From Bacillota bacterium (GTDB lineage: Bacteria > Bacillota > Clostridia > Acetivibrionales > DSM-27016): a stretch of 64,000 bases of DNA. The stretch covers positions 248,001-312,000 of the forward strand of contig JAEWDM010000022.1 of NCBI GenBank assembly GCA_023390115.1. Direction: 5' to 3'. The notes beneath the pieces are model-generated. The model did no database searches and was not told the DNA's origin. It worked only from the letters and a program-made list of their open reading frames with translations. The position numbers were made by a program, and so were the translations under genes. Each line of letters starts with the position of its first letter. The first letter of the stretch is position 1. Positions 54,449 to 63,488 of this stretch are shown piece by piece.

Positions 54449-55267
54449 TTACTTCTCTTTGCCTTTGATTTCCTTGATAAGCTCTACTGCCTCATTTATC
54501 TTATTGCATTGAAGCAAGGTTTCAATTTTATCGAACGCATACCGGGCACTTTCCTCCAGCTCCGTATACTGCCTGTATCCCTTTGATATAATTCCTCCTA
54601 TCGTATCGTATAAAAGCTTAAAAACAGCAAAATTAAACCCAAAAACCATTAAGAGAATTGAGACCGAATAAAGTGTCTGATATATTAACGACATTGTATG
54701 CCAATACGTATAGAATATAAAAGCAAAGGCATTTTCTAAAGAAACCAGTATTAAGGCACATAAAATAAAATTCTTGTGGAAGCGATGATCAAGTCTCGTA
54801 GCTACCATGATGTCATATCTCCACAGAAACACTGCCAAGGCTATCTGGACAGCCCTCGTAGGCAAGCAATACAGCACGTACCAGCGATAGGCTTTCTGAA
54901 AATTTTCAATTCCATTGCAAACATAAGTAATAATATAAGGAGTATAGGCATTTTCCATGGTTGAAGATGCTAAATATGTGAATGAAACTGCAAGAAGTGC
55001 ATATGCAAATTTAAGCCTGTATACCGCAAGTATTATTAAAACATAAGCAATCTGATGCAGCATAACACTCGCAATTACGTTAGGCGATAAAGGACGGATA
55101 ATCCATGAGGCCGCCAGCATAAGTACTATGGAAATAGTAAAATATAGGATATTGGCCTTGTTTATTTTGAGCCTGCCCTTTGCCCCTGCAAAGAGCAGCA
55201 TAATTATCAGATTTAAAACTGCCTCGGGAAGTGATAGCAAAAACAGCATATATATATTCATAACCAT
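54449..55267 (-). CDS. AgrC-like membrane sensor lacking a kinase domain
   Basis: The 272-aa protein has about six or seven hydrophobic helices (residues 1-225) and then a short cytoplasmic helical tail (YRQYTELEESARYAFDKIE, CNKINEAVELIKEIKGK). AgrC-type receptors have this membrane part followed by a phosphoacceptor helix and an ATPase domain. Here the tail resembles only a Spo0B-like helical hairpin and the ATP-binding part is absent. The stop is clean and there is no leftover downstream, so it seems a stable short form. I start at the ATG at 55267, eight bases after GGGGG. It probably forms an operon with the AgrD-like peptide. Confidence 0.65.
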   Translation of the reverse strand: MVMNIYMLFLLSLPEAVLNLIIMLLFAGAKGRLKINKANILYFTISIVLMLAASWIIRPLSPNVIASVMLHQIAYVLIILAVYRLKFAYALLAVSFTYLASSTMENAYTPYIITYVCNGIENFQKAYRWYVLYCLPTRAVQIALAVFLWRYDIMVATRLDHRFHKNFILCALILVSLENAFAFIFYTYWHTMSLIYQTLYSVSILLMVFGFNFAVFKLLYDTIGGIISKGYRQYTELEESARYAFDKIETLLQCNKINEAVELIKEIKGKEK

Positions 55268-55512
55268 GCAAAACACCCCCTTTTTCATCTGCTTTTGCAT
55301 TATCATTCTACTATAAAATTACATTAAAGTAAACTATTATAGGGTATTTGCTTACATATTTCCCGAAAAGAGTATTTCTGTGGCTTTTTAAAGAGGCGAA
55401 AATACCTGCTTTTATACCTTTAAAATCTTTTTTCTTTATAAAAAGTTCTTTTTATTTATGCGGGAAATTTATTTGTCTAATGTACAAGGGTTTGTCTTAA
55501 ACAATTAAATAA

Positions 55513-55544
55513 GGAGCATTTTTGCATGAACGCAGAAATGCCCC
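55513..55544 (-). terminator. Terminator of tyrS
   Basis: GGAGCATTTTTGC pairs with GCAGAAATGCCCC (two wobble pairs) around a six-base loop, and a T-rich run follows on the minus strand. It lies just past the tyrS stop. Confidence 0.7.
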
Positions 55545-55568
55545 CGTAAGAAATGTAAATTGGCTTTT

Positions 55569-56801
55569 TCAGTCCGATATTCTTATCCTGTTAAAGTTCT
55601 TTTTGCCTCTCTGCAGAAGCATCCGGCCATCCGGAAAATCTTCCTTCTTCATAACAGCGTTGATATCCGATATCTTCTTCTCGTTTACATACACTCCCCC
55701 CTGCTGTACAGCTCGCCTTGCTTCACTCTTTGACGGGGTAAGCCCTGAAATTGTCAGAAGGTCAATAAGCTTAATTCCGTCTGACAGCATCTCCTCAGTA
55801 ATCTCCGTGAATGGGATGGAATCAGAATTTCCTATGCCTGAAAAAAGTGCTTCGGCAGCCGTTCCGGCCTTTACGGCCTCTTCCTCTCCATGTACCAGCT
55901 TTGTAACCTCAAAGGCCAGAATCTTTTTTGCCTCGTTAATCCCGGCATCCTTGAGTGAGGATAAGCGGGCCACCTCATCCATAGGTATAAAGGTTAAAAG
56001 CGACAGGCACTTTTTAACATCACTGTCCTGTACATTTCTCCAGTATTGGTAAAAATCATAGGGAGAGGTTTTTTCCGGGCTCAGCCACAGGGCCCCTTTC
56101 TCAGTTTTTCCCATCTTCTTTCCTTCGCTGGTGGTGAGCAGAGAAAATGTCATTCCGAAGGCTTCCTTTCCCTCCGTCCTTCGTATCAATTCCGCTCCTC
56201 CTATTATGTTTGACCACTGATCATCTCCTCCAAGCTGTATAAAGCATCCGTATTTTCTAAACAGCTCAAGAAAATCATAGCTCTGCATGAGCATGTAATT
56301 AAACTCTATAAAAGACAGCCCTTTTCCCTCCATCCTGCTTTTGAAGCAGTCAAAGGTAAGCATTCTGTTTACCGAAAAATGGACTCCAATATCCCTTAAA
56401 AATTTTACATAGTTCAGCTCCAGCAGCCAGTCGGCATTATCCACCATTATAGCCCTGTCATTGCTGAAGTCTATAAACTGGGAAATTTGCTTTTTAAAGC
56501 AGTTTGCGTTTGAGGCTATTTCCTCCCGCGTCATCATTCTTCTCATATCGGTTTTGCCGCTGGGATCTCCAACCATGGCAGTACCCCCTCCAACAAGAGC
56601 TATGGGCCTGTGCCCCGCCCTTTGCATATGCGCCATAGCCATTAACGGCACAAAATGACCGACGTGAAGGCTGTCCGCAGTCGGATCAAAGCCGGTATAA
56701 AAGGTCACCTTTTCTTTTTCCAGAAGCTCCCTTAAGGGCTCCCTGTGAGTCATCTGCTGTATAAATCCTCTTTCCGTAAGGATATCAAATACGTTTGACA
56801 T
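55569..56801 (-). CDS. tyrS: Tyrosyl-tRNA synthetase
   Basis: The 410-aa class I synthetase attaches tyrosine to tRNA-Tyr. TGFDPTADSLHVGHFVPL holds the HIGH-type motif (HVGH), GGDDQWSNIIGG is the tyrosine-binding region, and KKMGKTEKG is the KMSKS counterpart. The last 65 residues form an S4 RNA-binding domain (SDGIKLIDLLTISGLTPSKSEARRAVQQGGVYVNEKKI). Length is normal. The gene stands alone with a T-box leader and its own promoter and terminator, so it responds to uncharged tRNA-Tyr. Confidence 0.97.
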   Translation of the reverse strand: MSNVFDILTERGFIQQMTHREPLRELLEKEKVTFYTGFDPTADSLHVGHFVPLMAMAHMQRAGHRPIALVGGGTAMVGDPSGKTDMRRMMTREEIASNANCFKKQISQFIDFSNDRAIMVDNADWLLELNYVKFLRDIGVHFSVNRMLTFDCFKSRMEGKGLSFIEFNYMLMQSYDFLELFRKYGCFIQLGGDDQWSNIIGGAELIRRTEGKEAFGMTFSLLTTSEGKKMGKTEKGALWLSPEKTSPYDFYQYWRNVQDSDVKKCLSLLTFIPMDEVARLSSLKDAGINEAKKILAFEVTKLVHGEEEAVKAGTAAEALFSGIGNSDSIPFTEITEEMLSDGIKLIDLLTISGLTPSKSEARRAVQQGGVYVNEKKISDINAVMKKEDFPDGRMLLQRGKKNFNRIRISD

Positions 56802-57163
56802 TTTTTAGCCACTCCCTTTTTTCAAGTATAAAAAAAGCCCTTCAATCCCTGTATAAGGACGAAAAGACTTCGCGGTACCACCTTAATTTGCATCAACATA
56901 AACTACTTGTTAATGCCTTGCTTTGATATAACGGTCTGCCCCGGTACATGCTTAAATGCACAGCTCCAAAGCCGTATTTCGCCGTCTGCCCTAAAAAGGC
57001 ATTTCACGTACTGCAGCCCTTTCACCTGCCGGACTGCTCTCTTGCCCGCACCTATAGCCAAGGTGCCTTGTAACCGTGAACGACTACTTGAATGAAACCT
57101 CTAAAGCCGCCTGCAAAGGATTTCATATGCTTTCTCATTGCTTTTAAGAACACTTCAGATTTA
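56802..57163 (-). promoter_or_regulatory. T-box riboswitch leader of tyrS
   Basis: The minus strand carries AAGGTGGTACCGCG at 56884-56871, matching the T-box consensus. A terminator follows: GTCCTT (56860-56855) pairs with AAGGGC (56842-56837) and seven T come next. AAGG of the T-box can instead pair with the CCTT of that stem, giving the antiterminator. The region upstream to about 57163 folds into the long Stem I expected of this class. I did not locate the specifier codon with certainty. Confidence 0.93.
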
Positions 57164-57169
57164 TTTTTT

Positions 57170-57198
57170 ATTATAATTCATATACCTCCCTATTTCAA
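57170..57198 (-). promoter_or_regulatory. Promoter of the tyrS T-box transcript
   Basis: TTGAAA (57198-57193), 17 bases, then TATAAT (57175-57170) on the minus strand. The -35 overlaps the last codons of the TrkA-type gene. Confidence 0.75.
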
Positions 57199-57846
57199 GA
57201 AATAATTTTTCAATTCCTCCTGATCATGCTGAGAGGAAACAGCAATCACCAAATCCCCCGTTCTAAGAACAGTATACCCGTTGGGGATAATAACCTCCTC
57301 ATCCCTTATTATGGAAACAATTACACAATCCACAGGCAGACCTATATCCTTAAGGCTCTTTTCACATACGGGGCTGTCCGGCTTCACAATTATCTCGCTC
57401 AATACAATTTTACCGTTTTTCATTTTCATCAGCGTCTTCATCCCCGAGTAGTCGACCTCCTGCTCTATTAAATCCGCTATTACGGATGTACTGCTCACGG
57501 CAATATCCACACCCAGACGCTCAAACACTGTAATATTTTTGGGGTTATTGACTCTGGCTATAGTTCGCCTTACTCCAAAGCTTCTCTTAGCCAACTGGCA
57601 GGAAATGAGGTTATCCTCATCCTTTCCCGTAACCGCAATAAAAATATCCGCCCTTTGGACCTCGGCGTCGGACAGATCGTCCAGCCTTGTACCGTCTCCA
57701 TTAATAACAGGGATATTAAGCTGTGTGGATATTTTTTCGCACAGCTCCATCTGCCTCTCTATAACTACAACCCTATGCTTATACGGCAGGAGGGTTTTGC
57801 ACAGGTAATACCCTATTTTACCCCCGCCCGCGATAACTATATACAT
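57190..57846 (-). CDS. TrkA-type potassium uptake regulator (NAD-binding)
   Basis: The 218-aa protein has the Rossmann segment YIVIAGGGKIGYYLCKTLL with an acidic end (VVVIER), NGDGTRLDDLSDAEVQRAD and FIAVTGKDEDNL, the RCK/TrkA-N domain, followed from about residue 140 by a TrkA-C domain (DSPVCEKSLKDIGLP). Such proteins gate Trk or Ktr potassium channels in response to nucleotides. A second copy is encoded next door; no channel subunit is in the window. Two adjacent single-unit TrkA proteins could form mixed rings. Confidence 0.88.
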   Translation of the reverse strand: MYIVIAGGGKIGYYLCKTLLPYKHRVVVIERQMELCEKISTQLNIPVINGDGTRLDDLSDAEVQRADIFIAVTGKDEDNLISCQLAKRSFGVRRTIARVNNPKNITVFERLGVDIAVSSTSVIADLIEQEVDYSGMKTLMKMKNGKIVLSEIIVKPDSPVCEKSLKDIGLPVDCVIVSIIRDEEVIIPNGYTVLRTGDLVIAVSSQHDQEELKNYFLK

Positions 57847-57932
57847 CCTTTATCCTCCAGTCCGCCAACTCCTTAGCCAGTGTCCTGCCCGCCAGAAATA
57901 AATTCTGTTACAGGGCTCTGCTTGTCAAAATG

Positions 57933-58547
57933 TCAGTCAACCATTTCGCTTATTACGAGAATATCATCATCAGCAAGCTTTATACCCGGATTGGCAAACA
58001 TAAACCTGCCCTTCTGCAGTATTCCGAAAATAGCGGTTCCAGCCTTTAGCTTTATACTGGCCAGCCTTTTTCCTTCATAGCCCTTAGGAATTTTTTTATG
58101 CTTAAAGGAAAACACGTTGCTGCCTATTGTATGGTGGCATGAGTTTTGCTCTCCAAGTACTATTGAACGTATTACATCCACGGTCATATTTGTAGGACAT
58201 ATGGTTTCAAGCCCAAACTCATGAAAGACATGCTCGCGGGCCGGATTATATATTCTTGCGATAACCCGCGGCACTTTAAAAATTTCTTTTGCAACCTGAC
58301 AGGTCATTATGTTTATATTATCATCAGGAGTAACGGCAGCCAGCGCATATGCCGTCTCTATCCCTGCCTGCTTTAAAACATCCTGATCTATGGGCACCCC
58401 TGTAACAGTTACTCCGTTAAATCCCCCGTCCAGGCCCTTGAAATTCTTGCTGTCATTATCCACAATAACAACATCATGCCCCTCATCGGACAAAATTCTC
58501 GCAAGTCCGGAGCCTACTTTACCGCACCCGATAACAATTATCTGCAT
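57933..58547 (-). CDS. TrkA-type potassium uptake regulator, second copy
   Basis: The 204-aa protein has IIVIGCGKVGSGLARILSDEGHDVVIVD for nucleotide binding, then AAVTPDDNINIMTCQVAKEIF, and a TrkA-C domain near 135-200 (KIPKGYEGKRLASIKLKAGTAIFGI, GIKLADDDILVISEMVD). It is in the same direction as the other copy, 86 bases away, and probably co-transcribed. It differs clearly in sequence, so it is not a recent duplicate. Confidence 0.88.
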   Translation of the reverse strand: MQIIVIGCGKVGSGLARILSDEGHDVVIVDNDSKNFKGLDGGFNGVTVTGVPIDQDVLKQAGIETAYALAAVTPDDNINIMTCQVAKEIFKVPRVIARIYNPAREHVFHEFGLETICPTNMTVDVIRSIVLGEQNSCHHTIGSNVFSFKHKKIPKGYEGKRLASIKLKAGTAIFGILQKGRFMFANPGIKLADDDILVISEMVD

Positions 58548-58816
58548 AAGCCTTCCTCCCGGCTACCCCGTTACAAATAAACCATTATAAAAATTCAATG
58601 CTACTATATTATCTTAATGCCTATGAAATGTATAGCTCCATTTTTTTTAAAATTGCCATATGCCGGGCATACCTCTGCTGTTTAACCGGCTTTATTTAAG
58701 CTACACGTACTAAATCTATCCGTCAGTCCTTTTTGCTCCTGTTCTTATAAAACATAATTTCTAAAGAAAAGGCAAAAAATATTACAACAAAATATTTACT
58801 ATGAAAGGATGATAAT

Positions 58817-59512
58817 TTGCTTATAATTTTTGTCAGAACGTTAATACTATACGGTATTGTAATTGTAATAATGAGGTTGATGGGAAAAAGGCAAATAGGT
58901 CAGCTTCAGCCCTTTGAGCTGGTGGTTGCAATAATGATTTCAGATCTTGCAGCCGTACCCATGCAAAACACGGGAATACCGCTGATTAACGGCATAATCC
59001 CAATTATCACCCTGCTAGTTGCTCAAGTCGCAATGTCTCTGATAGCCATTAAAAGCACAAAAGCAAGATCGATAATATGCGGTAATCCAAGCATATTAAT
59101 CCGCAACGGAAAAATAGATCAGCACATGCTTAAAAAAGAAATGTACACTATAAATGATCTTCTTGAGCAGCTGAGGAGTAAAAATATACCCAATATTGCA
59201 GACGTCGAATTTGCAATACTTGAGACAAACGGCCAGCTAAGCGTGATACCAAAATCGCAGAAAAGGCCGGTAAACCCCGAAGATCTGAGCATACCTACAA
59301 AATACGAGGGAATACCCCTTGACCTGATTATAGACGGAGAAATAAACAAAAAGAACCTCTACAAAGCCCGGCTGGACGAGAGCTGGCTTATGCGGGAATT
59401 AAACAGGCTTTCCGTCAAAAGCCCCCAGGAGGTATTCTTTGCCAGCCTTGACAGCTCGGGAAACATATACTGTCAGCGTAAGAACGATAAATATGAGGAG
59501 GAAGCAACATAA
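58817..59512 (+). CDS. DUF421 family membrane protein (YetF-like)
   Basis: The 231-aa protein has three N-terminal membrane helices (first about residues 2-20), the marker MRLMGKRQIGQLQPFELVVAIMISDLA, and a soluble domain with NPSILIRNGKIDQHMLKKE and ADVEFAILETNGQLSVIPK, the DUF421 pattern found in many spore formers. The start is TTG with GAAAGGATGAT upstream. The stop overlaps the next ATG as TAATG. It is one of the few plus-strand genes of the window. Its role is unknown. Confidence 0.88.
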   Translation: MLIIFVRTLILYGIVIVIMRLMGKRQIGQLQPFELVVAIMISDLAAVPMQNTGIPLINGIIPIITLLVAQVAMSLIAIKSTKARSIICGNPSILIRNGKIDQHMLKKEMYTINDLLEQLRSKNIPNIADVEFAILETNGQLSVIPKSQKRPVNPEDLSIPTKYEGIPLDLIIDGEINKKNLYKARLDESWLMRELNRLSVKSPQEVFFASLDSSGNIYCQRKNDKYEEEAT

Positions 59513-59901
59513 TGCATACACTGAAAATAGCTGCGTCTATAGCTATACTGTTAGTCCTGATTATCGCATCAGGCATTTACGCAAATCACACGCTGCTTTC
59601 AAATTCTAAAAGGCTGGAAGCGCATATAATAAAAATTGAGGAGAACAGCAAATCCGAAAAATGGGATTCTGCCAAAGAAGAGCTTGATATGGCGAATGCT
59701 TTATGGGATAATATGGAGGGCAACTGGTCAGTTCTCATAGATCACATAGAAATTGATAATATAAAGGAGATTCTTGTACGCACGGAAAAATATATAGAGA
59801 CACAAAACCTGTCCATGACTCTGGCAGAGGCTGCTACGCTAAAGCAGTGCATCAGCAGCATTCCTAAGAAAGAGAATTTCAATATTAGAAATATTTTTTA
59901 A
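59512..59901 (+). CDS. DUF4363 family protein
   Basis: The 129-aa protein begins with an uncleaved or signal-like membrane helix (IAASIAILLVLIIASGIYA) and continues as an extracytoplasmic helical domain (KRLEAHIIKIEENSKSEKWDSAKEEL, LWDNMEGNWSVLIDH). DUF4363 proteins are habitually encoded right after DUF421 proteins, as here, with coupled translation. The pair is probably one functional membrane unit whose job is unknown. Confidence 0.8.
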   Translation: MHTLKIAASIAILLVLIIASGIYANHTLLSNSKRLEAHIIKIEENSKSEKWDSAKEELDMANALWDNMEGNWSVLIDHIEIDNIKEILVRTEKYIETQNLSMTLAEAATLKQCISSIPKKENFNIRNIF

Positions 59902-59905
59902 AGCC

Positions 59906-60898
59906 CTAAAAAATAAAGCTTAAAAACAGCACATAAAACAATCCGCTTGCCAGAAGGGGCAAAGGAGTAAGCCTGCCCTTAATCCTCAGCCATAAAAATA
60001 TCATGCCTGATGAAAGTATAGCGGAAGCAAAGCTTACAAGCGCTGTCATATCCAGCCTCCAGGAGGTTGCCAGTATGCCTATGCTTACAGGTATGCATGC
60101 CTGAAACACCATGGCTCCGGTAATGTTTCCCAGCGCAAGAGTGTCTTTTTTTTTGCTTATCCATATAACGCTGTTGAACTTTTCAGGAAGCTCTGTGGCT
60201 ACGGGTGCTATTATAAGGGACAAAACCAATGCGGGAAGGCCAAGGGTCCCGGATATATCCTCAATAATATTTACAAACAAATGAGCTCCAAGCACTATTC
60301 CAAGCAAGGATATAAAAATCTGCGGTAAAATCACTCTCAAGGCCGGCCTTGTATTAAGCAGCTCCCCCAAATACAGGCTTCCTGGATCTAAGTGCCCTGC
60401 CTTATCATTTCTGACTGTTATTGCTATGTAATATATATAGAAGCCCGTTAGAAAAACAGCGATGATATATTTAACAGTCAAAGCATTTATAAACCCTGCA
60501 CAAATACCCGTACTGTAAGCAATTATAAAAAATGACAAATCCCTGCCCAATATCTTATTATTTATAAGCAGTGCCATGCCTGATTTTCTCTTTTTATAAA
60601 AAACCAGCACACTCAGGCCGGATAAAAAAAAGGCAAGCGTGCTGAGCATAAACGGGGCCCCTATAATTGCACCTATGCCTATTTCCTGACGCATTCCCTC
60701 ATTATCTGAAAGAAATATTGCTATTATCGGTATCATTGTTTCAGGCAGGCAGGTTCCTACCGCGGAAAATATGCTGCCCACCACTCCGTCCCCCATATTC
60801 AGCCTCTTGCCCAGCCATTCAATACCATTTGTAAACAGCTCGCAGCTCACTAAAATTATCGCAAGACTCAAAATCAAGCCCAGTATATGAATTAACAT
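59906..60898 (-). CDS. Sodium/calcium exchanger family protein
   Basis: The protein of about 330 aa is a ten-helix cation/Ca2+ antiporter. The two alpha-repeats are recognisable: SIFSAVGTCLPETMIPIIAI in the N-terminal half and SLIIAPVATELPEKFNSVIW in the C-terminal half, each with the acidic residue that binds the ion. I start at the ATG of MLIHILG (60898), which puts the first helix at the N-terminus; the longer reading adds a basic 23-residue stretch without need. It converges on the DUF4363 gene. Confidence 0.85.
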   Translation of the reverse strand: MLIHILGLILSLAIILVSCELFTNGIEWLGKRLNMGDGVVGSIFSAVGTCLPETMIPIIAIFLSDNEGMRQEIGIGAIIGAPFMLSTLAFFLSGLSVLVFYKKRKSGMALLINNKILGRDLSFFIIAYSTGICAGFINALTVKYIIAVFLTGFYIYYIAITVRNDKAGHLDPGSLYLGELLNTRPALRVILPQIFISLLGIVLGAHLFVNIIEDISGTLGLPALVLSLIIAPVATELPEKFNSVIWISKKKDTLALGNITGAMVFQACIPVSIGILATSWRLDMTALVSFASAILSSGMIFLWLRIKGRLTPLPLLASGLFYVLFLSFIF

Positions 60899-61133
60899 GG
60901 TCCATCTCTCTTTCAATGCTTTTATAATATGCGAGCAAATCCGGAACCTGCCGGCCTTTCCCTCCAAGCTTGCATCTATATAATATATTCAGCTATATAC
61001 CGCCAAATGTATTTCTTTTTGCGGAATGCCGCAAATATATAAAAAAAGACTTATAGCACAATTCCATACCTTTAAAAGTATAAAATCATGCCAGAAGCCT
61101 ATGCCGGTATATCGCCTGTAATTGTCATACCGT

Positions 61134-61934
61134 TTACTTAATTTTGTTTCTTAAAGCCTCATACATTAAAAGTGCCCCTGCTACAGAAGCATTCAGAGAT
61201 TCTGCCCTCCCCGCCATGGGGATCTTAACCAGCAAATCGGCACATCGCGCAACATCGTCGCTTATTCCGTTGGCCTCATTGCCTATTACAACAGCGGAAT
61301 TTGTCCAGGAGGGTATATCAAAGTAGTCCGCGCTCCCTTCCGGATGTGAGGCATATATTTTAAATCCACGGGCTTTAAGTGTAAGAGCTGTTTGTGCCAG
61401 ATCAGCACTTAAGCAAACAGGAATATGAAAAACAGAGCCCATAGTAGCCCTGAGCACCTTAGGGTTATAAGGATCCACACATCCCTTCGATGCTATAATC
61501 CCCTGAACCCCTGCAGCATCAGCGGTTCTTATTATAGTTCCCATATTCCCCGGATCCTGAATTGAATCAAGAAGAACAAGAAAGCTGATCTCTCCGCTCA
61601 GCAGCCTGCCTATCGGAAAATAATCCGACTCTATTACTGCAAGAATGCCCTGGGGATTTTCGGTATCAGAGATCTCCTTAAAAAGCTTTTTAGCGAGTAT
61701 ATAAATTTCATATCCTATATTATACCGATCTGAAAGAAGTCCTTCTGCCGCTCCGCTCTCATATAATTCATCCGAAATGAAAAGCTTTTGGATCCGGGTC
61801 TTCTCCTTAACGGCCTCCTCCACAAACCTCGTGCCCTCTATAAAAAAAAGCCCCCTGTCCTCGCGGTGCTTTCTGAATTTCAAAAGCTTTACTTCCTTTA
61901 CCAGGGGGTTATTACTGCTTGTAATATAATTCAT
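61134..61934 (-). CDS. TrmH/SpoU-family rRNA methyltransferase
   Basis: The 266-aa protein has an N-terminal RNA-binding part (NPLVKEVKLLKFRKHREDRGLFFIEGTRFVEEAV) and a knotted C-terminal domain with LLDSIQDPGNMGTIIRTADAAG, VVIGNEANGIS and ESLNASVAGALLMYEAL, motifs 1-3 of the SpoU class. It probably 2'-O-methylates 23S rRNA. It follows rplT, separated by a terminator, as often in Firmicutes. Confidence 0.93.
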   Translation of the reverse strand: MNYITSSNNPLVKEVKLLKFRKHREDRGLFFIEGTRFVEEAVKEKTRIQKLFISDELYESGAAEGLLSDRYNIGYEIYILAKKLFKEISDTENPQGILAVIESDYFPIGRLLSGEISFLVLLDSIQDPGNMGTIIRTADAAGVQGIIASKGCVDPYNPKVLRATMGSVFHIPVCLSADLAQTALTLKARGFKIYASHPEGSADYFDIPSWTNSAVVIGNEANGISDDVARCADLLVKIPMAGRAESLNASVAGALLMYEALRNKIK

Positions 61935-61971
61935 GACAATAACACTCCGAAACCTTTTATTGCACCAACAA

Positions 61972-61996
61972 ATAAGGAGCTCTCTGAGCTCCTTAT
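61972..61996 (-). terminator. Terminator of infC-rpmI-rplT
   Basis: ATAAGGAGCTC and GAGCTCCTTAT form a perfect 11-bp stem with a three-base loop, 9 bases past the rplT stop. The stem is symmetric; the following sequence is only moderately T-rich. Confidence 0.65.
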
Positions 61997-62004
61997 ATTA
62001 TGCG

Positions 62005-62358
62005 TTATACTGCATTCTTTGCTTTCTCTGCCAATTGTGCGAAGGCAGCAGCATCATTAACCGCCATGTCGGCAAGAACCTTCCTGTTTAAGGAAATACC
62101 GGACTTTTTCAAGCCGTTTATAAGCCTGCTGTAAGATATTCCGTTTATTCTGGCAGCAGCGTTTATTCTCGCTATCCAAAGCTTTCTAAAATCTCTCTTC
62201 TTGGCTTTTCTGTCCCTATATGCATATACAAGAGACTTCATTACGGCCTGATTGGCCAATCTGAAAAGCTTGCTCTTTGCTCCGAAGTATCCCTTGGCAA
62301 GCTTAAGAACCTTTTTATGTCTTGCACGGGTTCTAACCGCACCTTTAACTCTTGACAT
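62005..62358 (-). CDS. rplT: 50S ribosomal protein L20
   Basis: The 117-aa basic protein matches L20: MSRVKGAVRTRARHKKVLK at the start, GYFGAKSKLFRLANQAVMKSL, RDRKAKKRDFRKLWIARINAAAR and GISYSRLINGLKKSGI. It binds 23S rRNA early in assembly, and in Firmicutes also represses its own operon by binding the leader before infC. It lies 21 bases after rpmI. Confidence 0.98.
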   Translation of the reverse strand: MSRVKGAVRTRARHKKVLKLAKGYFGAKSKLFRLANQAVMKSLVYAYRDRKAKKRDFRKLWIARINAAARINGISYSRLINGLKKSGISLNRKVLADMAVNDAAAFAQLAEKAKNAV

Positions 62359-62379
62359 GTGTATAATCCTCCTTAAATA

Positions 62380-62577
62380 TTAAGCATATGGAATAAGCTT
62401 TTTAATGGTAGCTGCATTGGCAGGTGAAGCATAAGCTGTCAGCCTGTGGTGCTTTTTCGCCTTTCTATCTTTAGAGACGAGCCTGTGGCTTCTCCATGCA
62501 TGGCCCATTTTGACTTTTCCTTTGGCAGTCAGCTTAAATCTCTTCTTTGACGCACTGTGAGTTTTTAACTTTGGCAT
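62380..62577 (-). CDS. rpmI: 50S ribosomal protein L35
   Basis: The 65-aa basic protein has the full L35 pattern: MPKLKTHSASKKRFKLTAKG, GHAWRSHRLVSKDRKAKKH. It lies between infC and rplT in the standard order. Confidence 0.98.
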   Translation of the reverse strand: MPKLKTHSASKKRFKLTAKGKVKMGHAWRSHRLVSKDRKAKKHHRLTAYASPANAATIKKLIPYA

Positions 62578-62679
62578 ATCATTCTCCTCCTATACTCTAT
62601 ACAAATATAAACTTACAAAAGGCATTTAAAATTTATAACATCCACTAATTTTATATTAATTGCTTTAAGCAATAAGCTC

Positions 62680-63192
62680 CTACTGTTTGGGGTTAAGTAT
62701 CATTATCATGCTTCTGCCCTCAAGCTTGGGCTTTCTCTCAACAATACCGACTTCCTTTACCTCTTCGGCAAACTTTTCCAATACAACCTGTCCTAAAGAG
62801 GTATAATTCATTTCCCTTCCTCTGAACTTGACACTTACCTTAACCTTATCCCCATCCTTCAGAAACTTATACGCATTTTTGACCTTAAATTCCAGATCAT
62901 GCTCTTCAATTCCCGGAGATATCCTTACTTCCTTAATATTGATAATTTTCTGGTTTTTCCTTGCCTCCTTTTCTTTCTTTGCAAGCTCAAACATGTATTT
63001 GCCGTAATCCATTATCTTGCAAACGGGAGGATTTGCCTGAGGCGCAATTTTAACCAGATCAAGATTTTTTGAATTGGCCATCTTCTGAGCCTCTTTAGAA
63101 GATATAACCCCTATCATACTGCCGTCAGAGTCAATCAGCCTTATTTCCTTATCCCTAATTTCCTCGTTAATCATCAATTCATTTTTGCTAAT
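62680..63192 (-). CDS. infC: Translation initiation factor IF-3, AUU start codon
   Basis: About 170 aa. N-terminal domain NEEIRDKEIRLIDSDGSMIG and NPPVCKIMDYGKYMFE; linker KEKEARKNQK; C-terminal domain VKFRGREMNYTSLGQVVLEKF. The reading frame extends upstream to ATT at 63192, giving M-SKNELMINEE, exactly 8 bases after GGAGGT, while the downstream TTG and ATG are over 20 bases from that site. IF-3 genes classically use AUU so that IF-3 limits its own synthesis by rejecting non-canonical starts. IF-3 prevents premature 70S assembly and checks the start codon. Confidence 0.93.
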   Translation of the reverse strand: MSKNELMINEEIRDKEIRLIDSDGSMIGVISSKEAQKMANSKNLDLVKIAPQANPPVCKIMDYGKYMFELAKKEKEARKNQKIINIKEVRISPGIEEHDLEFKVKNAYKFLKDGDKVKVSVKFRGREMNYTSLGQVVLEKFAEEVKEVGIVERKPKLEGRSMIMILNPKQ

Positions 63193-63344
63193 AACAGAAC
63201 ACCTCCGAGTTAATCTAGCACCCCTGTAACAAAATTACTTTCCGGCATATAGGGCACTTAAATACCTGCCGCCTTAAAGCCTTTAACAGCCCGCCCGCCG
63301 GAAGCCTGCCATGTTAAAAAGCATCAGCACATTAATATAAGCAA

Positions 63345-63454
63345 TAAAATAAAAAAGCGGATCGAAGAACCAATCCACTTAATAATATCCATAAGCATAA
63401 ACAACTCCGCTTAATAAACCTATTATTAACCTTACAAATCTAATCCGTAAGGTG
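63345..63454 (-). promoter_or_regulatory. Attenuator leader of infC-rpmI-rplT (L20-leader type)
   Basis: On the minus strand AGTGGAT (63379-63373) pairs with ATCCGCT (63362-63356) and a T-rich run follows, making a terminator. Upstream in the transcript ATCCACTT (63454-63447) is perfectly complementary to the 5' arm of that terminator and can hold it open. This is the logic of L20-controlled leaders in Firmicutes. About 150 bases of leader follow before infC. Confidence 0.8.
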
Positions 63455-63488
63455 AGAAGTGGATAACTCCTTCTTCATACGCTAATAT

